A stretch of DNA of 64,000 nt from Phycisphaerales bacterium (GCA_029260515.1 JAJDDC010000070.1:372001-436000); one strand, 5' to 3'. Positions 35,486 to 44,282 are shown, numbered from the stretch's first letter. Program-made: numbers and translations. The notes: a model not told the origin generated them from the letters alone.

Positions 35486-36324
35486 GCCTCCCCGACTTCC
35501 TCATCATCGGCGCGATGAAGAGCGGCACCACCTCGCTCTACCGCGACCTGCTCACGCACCCCCGCGTGTTCTTCCCGCTCGACAAAGAACCCGAGAACCT
35601 GTGCGCCGACGACGTGCTCACCACCGCCGGTCGTGCACGGTACGAGAAGCTCTTCGAGCGCGCCGGGCCCGACCAGCTGTGCGCCGAGGCATCGACCGCC
35701 TACACCAAGCGCCCCACATTCGAAGGTGTCGCCGCGCGTGCGGAGTCGCTCGTTCCCGGCGCCAAGCTCGTCTACGTCGTACGCGATCCCATCGCCCGAC
35801 TCCGCTCGCACCACCACCACATGCGCGTCGAGGGCGCGATGCCCGACGACCTCGCCAACGCCGTTGATCGATTCCCCGAGCTGCTCGATTATTCGCGATA
35901 CGCGATGCAGCTCGATCCCTGGCGTGAGGCCTTCGGCGCCGAGGCTATCCTCGTCGTCCGCTTCGAGGACTACATCGCCGACCGCCCCGCCCACACCGCC
36001 CGCGTCCAGGAGTTCCTGGGCCTCGACCCGCGTCCCGGGCTCGTCGAGGCCGACAAGGTGCACAACAAGGGCGAGGGCAAGCCGGTCACCAGGGGCCCGT
36101 GGAAGGCGATCATCCGCTCCGCCGCGTACCGGCGCGTCGTCCGGCCCCTCCTGCCCATCGGGCTCAAGGACCGCCTGAGGGCCGCCCTGCTGCCCAAGGC
36201 GCCCCCCAAGGCGCCGCCGCCCCCGGACGAGCTGATCGCCCGCCTGCGTGCCGAACTGGCCCCCGATCAGGCAAGGCTGCGCGAACTCTGGGGCCCGGGG
36301 CTTCGTTGGGACCAGGAGCCCTAA
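35482..36324 (+). CDS. PAPS-dependent sulfotransferase (2 of 2)
   Basis: 280 residues. The 5'-PSB loop is LIIGAMKSGTTSLYRDLL at about residues 7-24 and the 3'-PB motif is KLVYVVRDPIARLRSHHHHM near 97-116. This is the classical Sulfotransfer_1/heparan-sulfotransferase-like pattern, different from the other sulfotransferase at 26.6 kb. The GTG at 35482 overlaps the previous stop. The C-terminal part has a Pro/Lys-rich segment (KAPPKAPPPPDE) before a last helix. Two distinct sulfotransferases in one locus suggest more than one sulfation site on the polysaccharide. Confidence 0.88.
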   Translation: MSLPDFLIIGAMKSGTTSLYRDLLTHPRVFFPLDKEPENLCADDVLTTAGRARYEKLFERAGPDQLCAEASTAYTKRPTFEGVAARAESLVPGAKLVYVVRDPIARLRSHHHHMRVEGAMPDDLANAVDRFPELLDYSRYAMQLDPWREAFGAEAILVVRFEDYIADRPAHTARVQEFLGLDPRPGLVEADKVHNKGEGKPVTRGPWKAIIRSAAYRRVVRPLLPIGLKDRLRAALLPKAPPKAPPPPDELIARLRAELAPDQARLRELWGPGLRWDQEP

Positions 36325-36412
36325 CCCGCGGGCCCGCCGGGGCCTCCGCCCCCGCCACGCCAGCGCATTCGGGCAACCTCACGCCCGCGATCGGCCGAAA
36401 TACCCACGAGCG

Positions 36413-37852
36413 ATGCAAGCCATTCTCGCCACATATCTCTTTATCCTCGCGCTCGCGACGATCGCGTACATGGTCGTCGGCTACCTGCGCGGGCGCGACG
36501 ACCTGCTCAGTCTGCGCAACTTCTTCCTGCTCGGCTTCGTCATATTCCAGCTCACAAGCGCCGGCGTCGCGCTCAAAACCGGCATGACGATGCCCTACGT
36601 CATCCAGGACCTCACCGCGACCGGCGCCCTCTACTGCCTCTGGGCGACAGTCTTCCTCATCCTCTTCATCGGTGTCTACGAACTCGGCTTCCCGGCGAAG
36701 CCCCTCGCGCGGTGGACACCCGCTGTCCGCGCACAACCCACCGAGCCCCTCCTCTGGATCGCCTCGGCGTGCTTCCTCGTCATGGGCCTCGCCCTCCGCT
36801 TCGTCCCCGTCCCGCTCGTCGGTGTCCTGGCCAACATGGTCGGCGTCGCCCTGCTCGCCATCGCCGCCGGCATCTCCGCCTGGATCTGGGCGCGACGCCC
36901 GCTCAACCCCGCGGCGATCATCCTGCTCGTCACCATCTCCTCGTTCGCGGTCCTCTTCGCGCTGCTCGGCGAGTTCGGGCGACGCTCGCTCGTCGCCGTC
37001 GGCGGCTGCGTCCTCTGGGGCGCGTACTACTCGCGCCTCCGCTACGAGGCCCAGCAGACCGTCATCATCCGCCTGGCCGTCCTCGCGGTCCCCCTCGTCC
37101 TCTTCGTCGCGCTCTTCACCGCCGCCCGCGGCGGCCTGCGCAACGAGGACGCCGACATCAAGCAGCAGCTCTCCACCGTCGCCACGTCCAGCGCGTCCAA
37201 GGGCGTCATCAGCCTGCTCGACGGGCAGGGCGCCGGCATCCACTCCATGTGGCTCATGGAGAACTTCCCCGACTCGTACCCCTACCGCCCCTTCCTCTCC
37301 AGCACCGTCGGCTACTTCCTCGCCTACCCCGTCCCCCGCGAGGGGTTCTGGGAGGAGAAGCCCGACAGCCTCTCTATGGACATCCCGCACCTGGCACGCC
37401 TCCGCCAGGTAAACCGCGACATACTCACGATCGGCCCGGGCATCATCGGGCACGCCGCCGCCGACGGCGGATTCCCCTTCGTCATCCTCTACGCCGTCCT
37501 CTTTGCGCTGCTCATCCGGTACTTCGACCAGCTCGTCCGGAACCACGCGCTCCAGCCGCTCGTTGTCCTGCCCTGCGGCGCCGCCCTGGGCCAGGTCCTC
37601 GGATTCCCGCGCGGCGAGGCCGGCGTCTTCTTGTTTATCTACCTCTTCAGCGCATTCTCCACGTATGTGCTGCTCTTCATGATGGCCAAGGTCCTCGAGC
37701 GCTCAGGGTTCTTCTTCCCGATCGGCGTCAATCCCTACGACCCGAACGTCTTGTACGGGGACCACGACGACGAGCACGCCGAGTACGACGACGACCACCA
37801 CGACGGGTACGAGCACGCCTACGACGAGGACGACCCCCGCCTCACGGCCTGA
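36413..37852 (+). CDS. Polytopic membrane protein, polysaccharide polymerase-like (copy 1)
   Basis: 479 residues from the ATG at 36413, which opens the first membrane helix (MQAILATYLFILALATIAYMVVGY). About ten helices with a large loop around residues 235-330 containing TAARGGLRN, MWLMENFPDSYPYRPFLSS and the GHAAADGGFPFVILYAVLFALL re-entry (positions 37447-37515). This is the general layout of O-antigen/EPS polymerases (Wzy, oligosaccharide repeat unit polymerase), though identity at sequence level is loose. The last 40 residues are very rich in Asp, Glu and His, a possible metal- or cation-binding tail. Followed 93 bp later by a close paralogue. Confidence 0.8.
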   Translation: MQAILATYLFILALATIAYMVVGYLRGRDDLLSLRNFFLLGFVIFQLTSAGVALKTGMTMPYVIQDLTATGALYCLWATVFLILFIGVYELGFPAKPLARWTPAVRAQPTEPLLWIASACFLVMGLALRFVPVPLVGVLANMVGVALLAIAAGISAWIWARRPLNPAAIILLVTISSFAVLFALLGEFGRRSLVAVGGCVLWGAYYSRLRYEAQQTVIIRLAVLAVPLVLFVALFTAARGGLRNEDADIKQQLSTVATSSASKGVISLLDGQGAGIHSMWLMENFPDSYPYRPFLSSTVGYFLAYPVPREGFWEEKPDSLSMDIPHLARLRQVNRDILTIGPGIIGHAAADGGFPFVILYAVLFALLIRYFDQLVRNHALQPLVVLPCGAALGQVLGFPRGEAGVFLFIYLFSAFSTYVLLFMMAKVLERSGFFFPIGVNPYDPNVLYGDHDDEHAEYDDDHHDGYEHAYDEDDPRLTA

Positions 37853-37945
37853 TCTTCTCGGACCCCACGTCGGCGCTACCCCTTCGGGCCCGCAATCGTG
37901 ATTCGCTCTCTCGCCGGACGGCTATCGGGCCGATACCCGCACCCG

Positions 37946-39403
37946 ATGACGCTCCTGATCGCCGGCTATTGCTACGTCCTCGCCGCCCTGGTCGTGGGCT
38001 ACATGCTCCGCCAGTACGCGCGCGGGCGCCACGACCTGCTCTCGCTGCGCAACATCGCGCTCGTCGGATTCGTCGTCTTCCAGCTCACCAGCGCCGCCCA
38101 GGTCATGCGCGCCAACGGCGCGGGCCCGTTCGCGCTCCAGGACCCCGTCGGCACGGGCCTCCGATACGCCGTCTGGTCCACCGTCTTCCTGGTCGCGTTC
38201 ATCACCGCGTACGCCTACGCGCCGGGGATCAACCGCCTCGCGTCCGTCCCCAAGCCCGTGCGCATCGATGTCTCCGACCGGTCGCTCCGTCTGTTCGCGA
38301 TCGTCTGCCTCGTCACCGGTGCGGCCTGCATGCTCCTGCCCATCCCGCTGGTCATGCACGTGACCAGCAAGGTCGGTTTCTCGCTCATGGCGATCGCCGC
38401 CGGCCTGGCCGGCTGGCTCTGGGCCAGGCGCCCGCACGCGATCGAGGTCATCATCCCGGCGCTGTTCGTGCTCGGCGCCGCCCTCGCCTGCTCGCTCATC
38501 GTCGGCTTCGGGCGACGCCCGCTGATCGCCGTCGCCGGGTGCTTCATGTTCGCCGCCTACTTCTCGCGCTGGCGCTACCTGCCGCCCAAGTCGGTCATGG
38601 TCCGCCTCGCGATGCTCGCCGTCCCCGCCGTCCTCGCCGTCGCGATGTTCACCGCCGCCCGAGGCGGACTCCGCGACACCTCCGCGGGCCCCGTCGCGCA
38701 GATCAAGGCCGTCGCGACCGCGAACCCCGCCAACGGCCTCGCGATGCTCGCCGACGGGCAGGGCACCGCCGCCAAGTCCATGTGGATCATGGAGAACTTC
38801 CCCGAGCAGCAGGCCTACCGCCCGCTCTCCACGCTCCTCTACGCCGCCTACTTCCCCGTCCCGCGCGCCTGGTGGGAGGGCAAGCCCGAGACGCTCTCGA
38901 TGCAGCTGCCCCACCTGGCCCGCGTCCAGCTCGTCAACCGTGACGTGCTCACACTGGGCCCGGGCGCGATCGGTCACGCCGCAGCCGACGGTGGCTTCCC
39001 CGTCCTCATCCTCTACGCCGTCATCGCCGCGCTGGCGCTCCGCTTCGCCGACGAGATCATCGTCAGGCACGCGACGCAGCCGCTCGTCGTCCTGCCGGTC
39101 GTGTGCGCGCTGGGCCAGATCCTCGGCCTCGCCCGCGGCGAGGCGGGCGTCTTCGCCAGCATCTACGCCATCTCCGCGGTCGGGTCCTGGGTCTACATCG
39201 CGCTCGCCGCAAAGGCGCTCGTCCGGCTCGGGCTCGTCGGCTCCGACGCCGCCCCCGCGTTCCGGATCGACGACTACCAGGATCAGTACGACTTCGAGTA
39301 CTACGGCTCGCCCGAGTCGGACCCCGACCCGCCCGCCGCCCTCCCCCTCGAGGTCCGCCGCATCATGCGGGGCGAGTCCGAGCCCGGCCGACGCGCCGCC
39401 TGA
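37946..39403 (+). CDS. Polytopic membrane protein, polysaccharide polymerase-like (copy 2)
   Basis: 485 residues. The ATG at 37946 aligns with the start of copy 1; an upstream GTG at 37898 would add 16 residues. It shares with copy 1 the blocks RGRHDLLSLRN, FQLTSA, TAARGGLRD, MWIMENFPEQQAYRPLS, FPVPRAWWEGKPETLSMQLPHLARVQLVNRD, GPGAIGHAAADGGFP and LARGEAGVF (longest at 38851-38943), so the pair is a tandem duplication. The tail is acidic (DDYQDQYDFEYYGSPESD) but lacks the His-rich part of copy 1. Last gene of the polysaccharide locus. Confidence 0.8.
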   Translation: MTLLIAGYCYVLAALVVGYMLRQYARGRHDLLSLRNIALVGFVVFQLTSAAQVMRANGAGPFALQDPVGTGLRYAVWSTVFLVAFITAYAYAPGINRLASVPKPVRIDVSDRSLRLFAIVCLVTGAACMLLPIPLVMHVTSKVGFSLMAIAAGLAGWLWARRPHAIEVIIPALFVLGAALACSLIVGFGRRPLIAVAGCFMFAAYFSRWRYLPPKSVMVRLAMLAVPAVLAVAMFTAARGGLRDTSAGPVAQIKAVATANPANGLAMLADGQGTAAKSMWIMENFPEQQAYRPLSTLLYAAYFPVPRAWWEGKPETLSMQLPHLARVQLVNRDVLTLGPGAIGHAAADGGFPVLILYAVIAALALRFADEIIVRHATQPLVVLPVVCALGQILGLARGEAGVFASIYAISAVGSWVYIALAAKALVRLGLVGSDAAPAFRIDDYQDQYDFEYYGSPESDPDPPAALPLEVRRIMRGESEPGRRAA

Positions 39404-39835
39404 GACCACGCGCAGTCGACCGATGCCCGCAGCGCTGGCCCGCTCTGGCCAGCGAGGACATCCTCATTCCCGAAATATGTGATGGACGCGCCCAGACGAC
39501 GGGTTCAAAACGAAAAAGCAGGGCGCCATGGTCAGACGGCGCCCCGCTGGAGGAGAGAGAGATCGTTTTTACTGTACGCAAACATCGGCTTGTCTGTGGC
39601 AATCCACTCCAGTTCCCAGCACCCCTTTTTCCCTATTTCCACCAGACCCCGGCGAAGTTCGCGCGAATGTTTGGTGTTTAGAAGGAAGCAAAGTGTGCAC
39701 AACGGCCGCTCGTTGGCCAGAACTGGCCCGGGACCACAGCGCTGAAGAGGGGAACTCGTTCCGGCGGCGGCGAGCGCAAGACCCGGCCGAACGATGCCCC
39801 CCCGGGGGTTCGGGACCGCCGCCGGCCTGGAGCGG
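39404..39835. other. 432-bp gene-free gap of unusual composition
   Basis: No convincing gene. Near the left end is a hairpin with an 8-bp perfect stem (CGCTGGCC, 39433-39440 with 39447-39454), a possible terminator for the polysaccharide locus. From about 39545 to 39720 the base composition drops to roughly half GC, far below the surroundings. Reading frames exist on both strands there, but none has a good start or a recognisable product. A minus-strand hairpin terminator is at 39513-39544. A small RNA or the remnant of a foreign insertion would both fit. Confidence 0.5.
39513..39544 (-). terminator. Minus-strand intrinsic terminator
   Basis: On the minus strand a 7-bp perfect stem (GGGCGCC/GGCGCCC, 39538-39544 with 39521-39527) with a 10-nt loop is followed by TGCTTTTTCGTTTT. 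It would end a transcript coming from the secreted-protein gene at 39836-40927 or from an RNA starting inside the gap. Confidence 0.65.
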
Positions 39836-40927
39836 TCAGTCGTCGGATTCGGGCAGGTCCACGTCGTCCATGCTCGGCGCCTCCTTGGGGCGCGTCGCGT
39901 CGCGCCCGCCGTCGCGTGCCTGCTCGCGACGCTGGCGCAGCCGCTCGAGCGCACGCTCACGCTCCTCCGGGCTCAGCGATTCGAGCCGCTGACGCACGCG
40001 CTCGGGCAGGCGATCCATCCCGGTCTCCGCGTCGGCCGGGGCGGCGCCGGCGCCGCCCTTCTCGCCGAGCTTCTGCATCTCGCGTCGGCGCATCATCTCC
40101 GCGCGGTACGACTCGATGTGCGCGTCCATGTGTGCGCGCTGCGCGTTGTCGAGCACTTCCCAGATGCGCTTGATCGCGGCGTCGTCCGCCGGGCCCTTGG
40201 CGCGCAGCTCGCCCAGGCGCCGACGCGCGGCCTCTCGCTTGGCCGCCTCGCCCGCGTCCCCGCCCGCATCGCTCGGTGCCGGCATGATGCCCGGCCCGTC
40301 GCCCGAGGGTGGCGTGTCTGGCGATCCGCCCGGCGCGCGCCCCGGCGCGCCGTCCGGCCGCGGCCCACGCCGCCCGGCGGGCTCTCCCCTGTTTTCGATG
40401 GTGTTCTCGACGGGTTCGCCGCCTTCCGCCGGCGCCCCACGATCAACCCCAGGCGCCCCCGGGCCCCGGCCCTCGCCGGGCGCCCCGCGACCACCACGCT
40501 CGACGGGCCCCGCAAACCCCGCCTCGCGTCGCAGCGTCAGCATCTGCTCGCGGTGCTCCTGGAAAAACGCGCGCAGCGCGAGGCGGTGCTCGTGCAGGAT
40601 CGCGTCGATCTTCGTCTTCTGCTCATCGTTTAGACGAACCGTCTCGTGCGCCTCGGCGCTCCCGAGCCGGCGCAGCTCCTGCTCGTACACACGCAGCGGG
40701 ACCTGACGCTCCATCTCGCGCGACGCCTGCATGCCCGGGCTGAACCGCGAGTCCGTACCGGGCGCACGCGTGTCATCAACCTCCGGCCCGGACAGCACCG
40801 GCGCCGGCTGCGCGGGCGCCTGCTCGCCCGCCTGCGCGTGCGCAAGCGCGGGCCACGCCGCGAATACGGCGCACGCCGTGAGCACCGACATGACATTCCG
40901 AGTCCGAGGGGCGGATGTGCGCTGCAT
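39836..40927 (-). CDS. Secreted, charged helical protein of unknown function
   Basis: 363 residues from the ATG at 40927 (GAGGAG 8 nt upstream). The signal peptide ends in AAWPALAHAQ near residue 32. A helical segment with RLNDEQKTKIDAILHEHRLALRAFFQEHREQML resembles metal/stress-responsive periplasmic Spy/CpxP-like or LTXXQ helices (minus strand, within 40530-40640). This is followed by a Gly/Pro/Arg-rich disordered middle (about 145-230) and a second charged helical part with RVRQRLESLSPEERERALERLRQRREQA. I cannot assign a family. Divergent from the Mrp-type ATPase gene. Confidence 0.7.
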   Translation of the reverse strand: MQRTSAPRTRNVMSVLTACAVFAAWPALAHAQAGEQAPAQPAPVLSGPEVDDTRAPGTDSRFSPGMQASREMERQVPLRVYEQELRRLGSAEAHETVRLNDEQKTKIDAILHEHRLALRAFFQEHREQMLTLRREAGFAGPVERGGRGAPGEGRGPGAPGVDRGAPAEGGEPVENTIENRGEPAGRRGPRPDGAPGRAPGGSPDTPPSGDGPGIMPAPSDAGGDAGEAAKREAARRRLGELRAKGPADDAAIKRIWEVLDNAQRAHMDAHIESYRAEMMRRREMQKLGEKGGAGAAPADAETGMDRLPERVRQRLESLSPEERERALERLRQRREQARDGGRDATRPKEAPSMDDVDLPESDD

Positions 40928-41081
40928 GAGATTGTCTCCTCGCGGGTCGGCCGACCCGCTGGGGGGCACAACGCCCCGCGCCCGGGCGGATTGCCCGGGC
41001 CCGGACCGGCCCCTGGCCTAGCATCCCACATCGGGCGTCACGAGCGGCGTGGATCGCACAAACCGCCCGCGGAGCCCCGGG

Positions 41082-42287
41082 ATGTCCCTCACCAAGCCCT
41101 TCATTCAGAATGCTTTACGACAGGTCGAGCTGCCCAGCGGCGGCGACCTGGTCTCCAACGGCGCCGTCGCCTGGATCGCCGCCTGCGACGCCTACGCCAA
41201 CATCCGCCTGAGCCTCCCGGGCGCCGACGCCCGGGCACGCAAGAACATCGCGTCGGTCGTGGACGCGGCCGTCCGAGCCGAGGCGGGCGCCGCCGGCATC
41301 GACGTCGCGAAGCTCGGCGTCGAGTTCGTGGACGACCAGGGCGGCGTTGTCGAACGCTTCGGCCAGGCCCCCACCGCCGCGGAGATCCCCGCCGACACGA
41401 ACCAGTCGCCCGGCCAGCAACAGCGACCGAGCGCGCAGGGCGCGCCCCCCTCCGACGCCCCGACGCTCCATGGTGTCCGGCACGTCATCGCCGTCGGCGC
41501 GGGCAAGGGCGGCGTGGGCAAGTCCACCGTCGCCGTCCTCCTCGCGCTCGCGCTGGCGCGCAAGGGGCACAGCGTCGGCCTGCTCGACGGCGACATCTAC
41601 GGCCCCTCCCTGCCCACCATGCTCGGCCTCGACGCGCTCGACGCGACCGTTATCAACGGCAAGCTCCAGCCCTTCCTCGTCCACGGCGTCAAGGCGGTCA
41701 CCCTCGGCAAGATGGTCGATCCGGGTAAACCACTCATCTGGCGCGGCCCGATGGCGCACGGCGCCTTCAAGCAACTCATCGAACGCACCGCCTGGGGCGA
41801 GCTCGACTACCTCGTCATCGACCTGCCCCCGGGCACCGGCGACGTCCCGCTCACGCTCGCACAGTCCCTGAGCCTCAGCGGCGCGGTCGTCGTCTGCACG
41901 CCCCAGAAGGTCGCCCAGGACGACGCGACCCGGGCAGCGGCAATGTTCAAGCAGCTCGGCATCGACACCCTCGGCGTCGTCGAGAACATGAGCTACTTCA
42001 TCGGGGACCCGGACGCGGAGGGCAAGACCAAGACCTACGACATCTTCGGGCGGGGCGGCGCCGAGCAGATGGCCCAACGCCTCGGGCTCCCCTTCCTCGG
42101 CGCCCTGCCCATCAACACGGCTCTTCGGGCCAACCTCGACGCGGGCAGGCCGAGCGGCTGCTTCGACCCGGCAACGGCCGGGGGCGACGCCCTCCCCGCA
42201 GCCATCGAGGTCCTGGCCAACAACCTCGAATCGCAGGTCGCCCTCGCGACGATGGGTCGCGCCAAGCCCAGCCTCTCGATCAGCTGA
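41082..42287 (+). CDS. mrp: Mrp/NBP35-type P-loop ATPase lacking the CxxC motif
   Basis: 401 residues. A weak MIP18-like N-terminal domain (about 1-105) and a Gln/Pro-rich linker precede a ParA/MinD-type ATPase with deviant Walker A AVGAGKGGVGKSTVAVLLA near 145-163. The switch blocks LLDGDIYGPSLPTMLG and LDYLVIDLPPGTGDVPLTL follow. Mrp proteins carry and deliver Fe-S clusters. Here the region after VVENMSYF, where E. coli-type Mrp has C-x-x-C, reads IGDPDAEGKTKTYDIFG with no cysteine. Such CxxC-less forms are also known from alphaproteobacteria. The ATG at 41082 is preferred over an upstream GTG. Its 3' end overlaps the convergent gene by 8 bp. Confidence 0.9.
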   Translation: MSLTKPFIQNALRQVELPSGGDLVSNGAVAWIAACDAYANIRLSLPGADARARKNIASVVDAAVRAEAGAAGIDVAKLGVEFVDDQGGVVERFGQAPTAAEIPADTNQSPGQQQRPSAQGAPPSDAPTLHGVRHVIAVGAGKGGVGKSTVAVLLALALARKGHSVGLLDGDIYGPSLPTMLGLDALDATVINGKLQPFLVHGVKAVTLGKMVDPGKPLIWRGPMAHGAFKQLIERTAWGELDYLVIDLPPGTGDVPLTLAQSLSLSGAVVVCTPQKVAQDDATRAAAMFKQLGIDTLGVVENMSYFIGDPDAEGKTKTYDIFGRGGAEQMAQRLGLPFLGALPINTALRANLDAGRPSGCFDPATAGGDALPAAIEVLANNLESQVALATMGRAKPSLSIS

Positions 42288-43137
42288 CCCGCCGCCGACG
42301 CGCGGCCAGCGCAACACCGACGCCCACGCACGCCACGCCCGTCGGCGCCGGCACACGCACCGCCGTGTACCGCTCGACATACTGATCCTGCAGCGGCCCC
42401 GGCGCGTTGCGCGTCTGGAGCACGAACACCGCCTCGAAAGAGTCCGCGCCCGTCCGGCGCAGGTCGCCCATCACGTTGAGCCCAGAGTTCGTCTCCGAGC
42501 CGTCGAACGACCGGAACCTCGATTGCGCCGGGTTCGGCACGACGACACGGAACCCCGCGTGGTCCGACGTCTCGAACACGCCCTGGTAGTACGTCCCGTC
42601 GCCCGCCGTCAGCCGGATCAGATCGCCAGCGACCGAGACGCCCAGGTCCTCTGTCCTGCTGTTGATCTCGTCTCCGGTCATCGGATCGAGCGTGTCGATC
42701 ACGATCCGCCAGTCGCCCGCGAGCGAGACGTCCCCGTTCTCGCGGGACTCGAGGCGGGTGATGAAGTCCGCGTCGGTCCCCGGCGCCCGCCACAGCTCGG
42801 ACTGGTAGTCCGAGCCCTGGTACCGCAGCGTCTGGCTGGCCCTGTTCTGGTTCAGGAACTGCCCGCCCCCGCCCAGCGTCGCGGTCGTGTCCCACGTGAT
42901 CACGCCCGCCGTGTCGATCGTGCCCTGGTAGGGCACGAGCCCGCGGATGTCTGAGAACTCGTACCGCCGATCGCCCCCGGTCTCCCAGATGTGGACCCAC
43001 TCGGTCGCGCTCGAAGGCCCGGTGTACGAATGGAAGTACACCCCCCGCGGATCGATCGGGTCGCCAGCGACTGCGGCGGGGACGATGGTGGTCAGCGCGA
43101 TGGCGACGGCGGCTCGCGCAACGGTTCTCGGACGCAT
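42280..43137 (-). CDS. Exported protein with PEP-CTERM-like sorting signal
   Basis: 285 residues. Signal peptide MRPRTVARAAVAIALTTIVPAAVAG. The beta-rich body consists of repeated strands (GVYFHSYTGPSSATEWVHIW, GVITWDTTATLGGGGQF, RVVVPNPAQSRFRSFDG) with no enzyme motif. The tail VPAPTGVACVGVGVALAARRRRVS has the P-x-P motif, hydrophobic helix and Arg cluster. It does not carry the upstream box found before the other two PEP-CTERM-like genes in the window. The start at 43137 has GAGG upstream. The gene converges on and overlaps the mrp 3' end by 8 bp. Confidence 0.78.
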   Translation of the reverse strand: MRPRTVARAAVAIALTTIVPAAVAGDPIDPRGVYFHSYTGPSSATEWVHIWETGGDRRYEFSDIRGLVPYQGTIDTAGVITWDTTATLGGGGQFLNQNRASQTLRYQGSDYQSELWRAPGTDADFITRLESRENGDVSLAGDWRIVIDTLDPMTGDEINSRTEDLGVSVAGDLIRLTAGDGTYYQGVFETSDHAGFRVVVPNPAQSRFRSFDGSETNSGLNVMGDLRRTGADSFEAVFVLQTRNAPGPLQDQYVERYTAVRVPAPTGVACVGVGVALAARRRRVS

Positions 43138-43284
43138 AATGACCTCGTGCGGTTCGGGTGATGTGGTGCGACCCGGGACGAAAGTACCCCCGCGGAGCCC
43201 CTGTGGCTTTCATCTTCGTGCGCACGCTCCCCCTTGCGCACGCGATTGAAACTCCTCCGCCACGCCGCGCGTATCGGTCACTTC

Positions 43285-44253
43285 ATGGCCCCGGCGCAGA
43301 CCCCCATCAGTTTCGAACGCCGCGGCCCGACCGAGGTCGTCCGCACGAGCCTCGTCAGCTTCGGGCACGAGGACCGCCCGCCGCACGCCCAGGGCTGGCA
43401 GGGCGTGCACGCCACCGCCGACTCGCCCCTGCTCGCCTTCAGCCTCGTGCCCGTCCGCATCCGGTTCCGCGACGACCCGGTGGTCCTCTCGCCCGCGGTC
43501 GTCGCGACGCCCGGGACTGCCAGCGCGTACACGCGCTCGCCCATCTGCCCCGAGGGCCAGCGGACCGTCTGGATGTTCTTCCGGGACGACACCCTCACCC
43601 AGATCGCCGCCCGGTATGACCCCGAGGCGCTCGGGCGCCCCGAGACCCCCCTCGGCGCCTGGACCGCGCCCGTCGATCCCCGCGCGGCGCTCATCGCCCG
43701 CAAGCTCGCGTCGGCCGTGTTCGCGGCCGGCGCGACCCCCGACCCGCTTGTGCTCGAGGAGTGCGTCGTCCGCATCGCCGAGCGGTCGCTCCGCACCGCC
43801 TTCGAGGCCAGGCGGCTCCCGTCCGCCGTGCCCCGACGCCCCGCGCCCAGGACGCGCCGCGGCTGGAGCGACGCGGTCAACGCCGCGTGCGAGTACATCT
43901 GCATCAACGCGTGCGACCCGATCGGCCTCGCCCAGATCAGCGACGCCGCCGAGCTCTCGCCCGGCTACCTCTGCCGCGTTTTCCGGGACCTCACCGGCAT
44001 GAGCGTCCACGAGTACACGATGCGCGTCAGGGTGCTCCGCGCCGTGGACGAGCTGCCCGCGTGGCGCGGGCGCCTCGCGGCGCTCGCGCTCCGGTGCGGA
44101 TTCTCCAGCCACGCGCACCTCGTGACCGCGTTCCGCCGCCTGCTGGGCGCGACGCCCACGCAGGTCTCCGACCGCGACGCCCGCGCGTGGCTCGCGCTCC
44201 TCCGCCCGATGATCTGCCCGACGCACGTGCGCGAATCCCGGGCAGAGAACTGA
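43285..44253 (+). CDS. AraC-family transcriptional regulator
   Basis: 322 residues from the ATG at 43285; a TTG at 43234 is an alternative. The N-terminal half is a cupin-like sensor domain (RTSLVSFGHEDRPPHAQGWQGVH, VRIRFRDDPVVLSPAVVATP, CPEGQRTVWMFF; first run at 43336-43404). The C-terminal two helix-turn-helix motifs at about 205-300 include LAQISDAAELSPGYLCRVFRDLTGMSVHEYTMRVRVLRAVDEL and ALRCGFSSHAHLVTAFRRLLGATPTQ (43924-44055). The effector and targets are unknown; nearby genes are a PEP-CTERM-like protein (divergent) and an UnbV-type protein (convergent). Confidence 0.9.
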   Translation: MAPAQTPISFERRGPTEVVRTSLVSFGHEDRPPHAQGWQGVHATADSPLLAFSLVPVRIRFRDDPVVLSPAVVATPGTASAYTRSPICPEGQRTVWMFFRDDTLTQIAARYDPEALGRPETPLGAWTAPVDPRAALIARKLASAVFAAGATPDPLVLEECVVRIAERSLRTAFEARRLPSAVPRRPAPRTRRGWSDAVNAACEYICINACDPIGLAQISDAAELSPGYLCRVFRDLTGMSVHEYTMRVRVLRAVDELPAWRGRLAALALRCGFSSHAHLVTAFRRLLGATPTQVSDRDARAWLALLRPMICPTHVRESRAEN

Positions 44254-44282
44254 CCCACCCGGCCCGGGCCCGCCGACCACGC

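Noticed and set aside
39480..39700. Possible tRNA or small protein in the low-GC gap (GGGTTCAAAA at 39501-39510, and short frames on both strands)
   Set aside because: No cloverleaf can be drawn around the TTCAA-like sequence, and no frame has a start with a ribosome-binding site or a recognisable product. Kept only as an RNA or remnant candidate.
41115..42380. A 421-codon minus-strand reading frame opposite mrp
   Set aside because: Shadow frame without domains; the plus strand has intact P-loop ATPase motifs.
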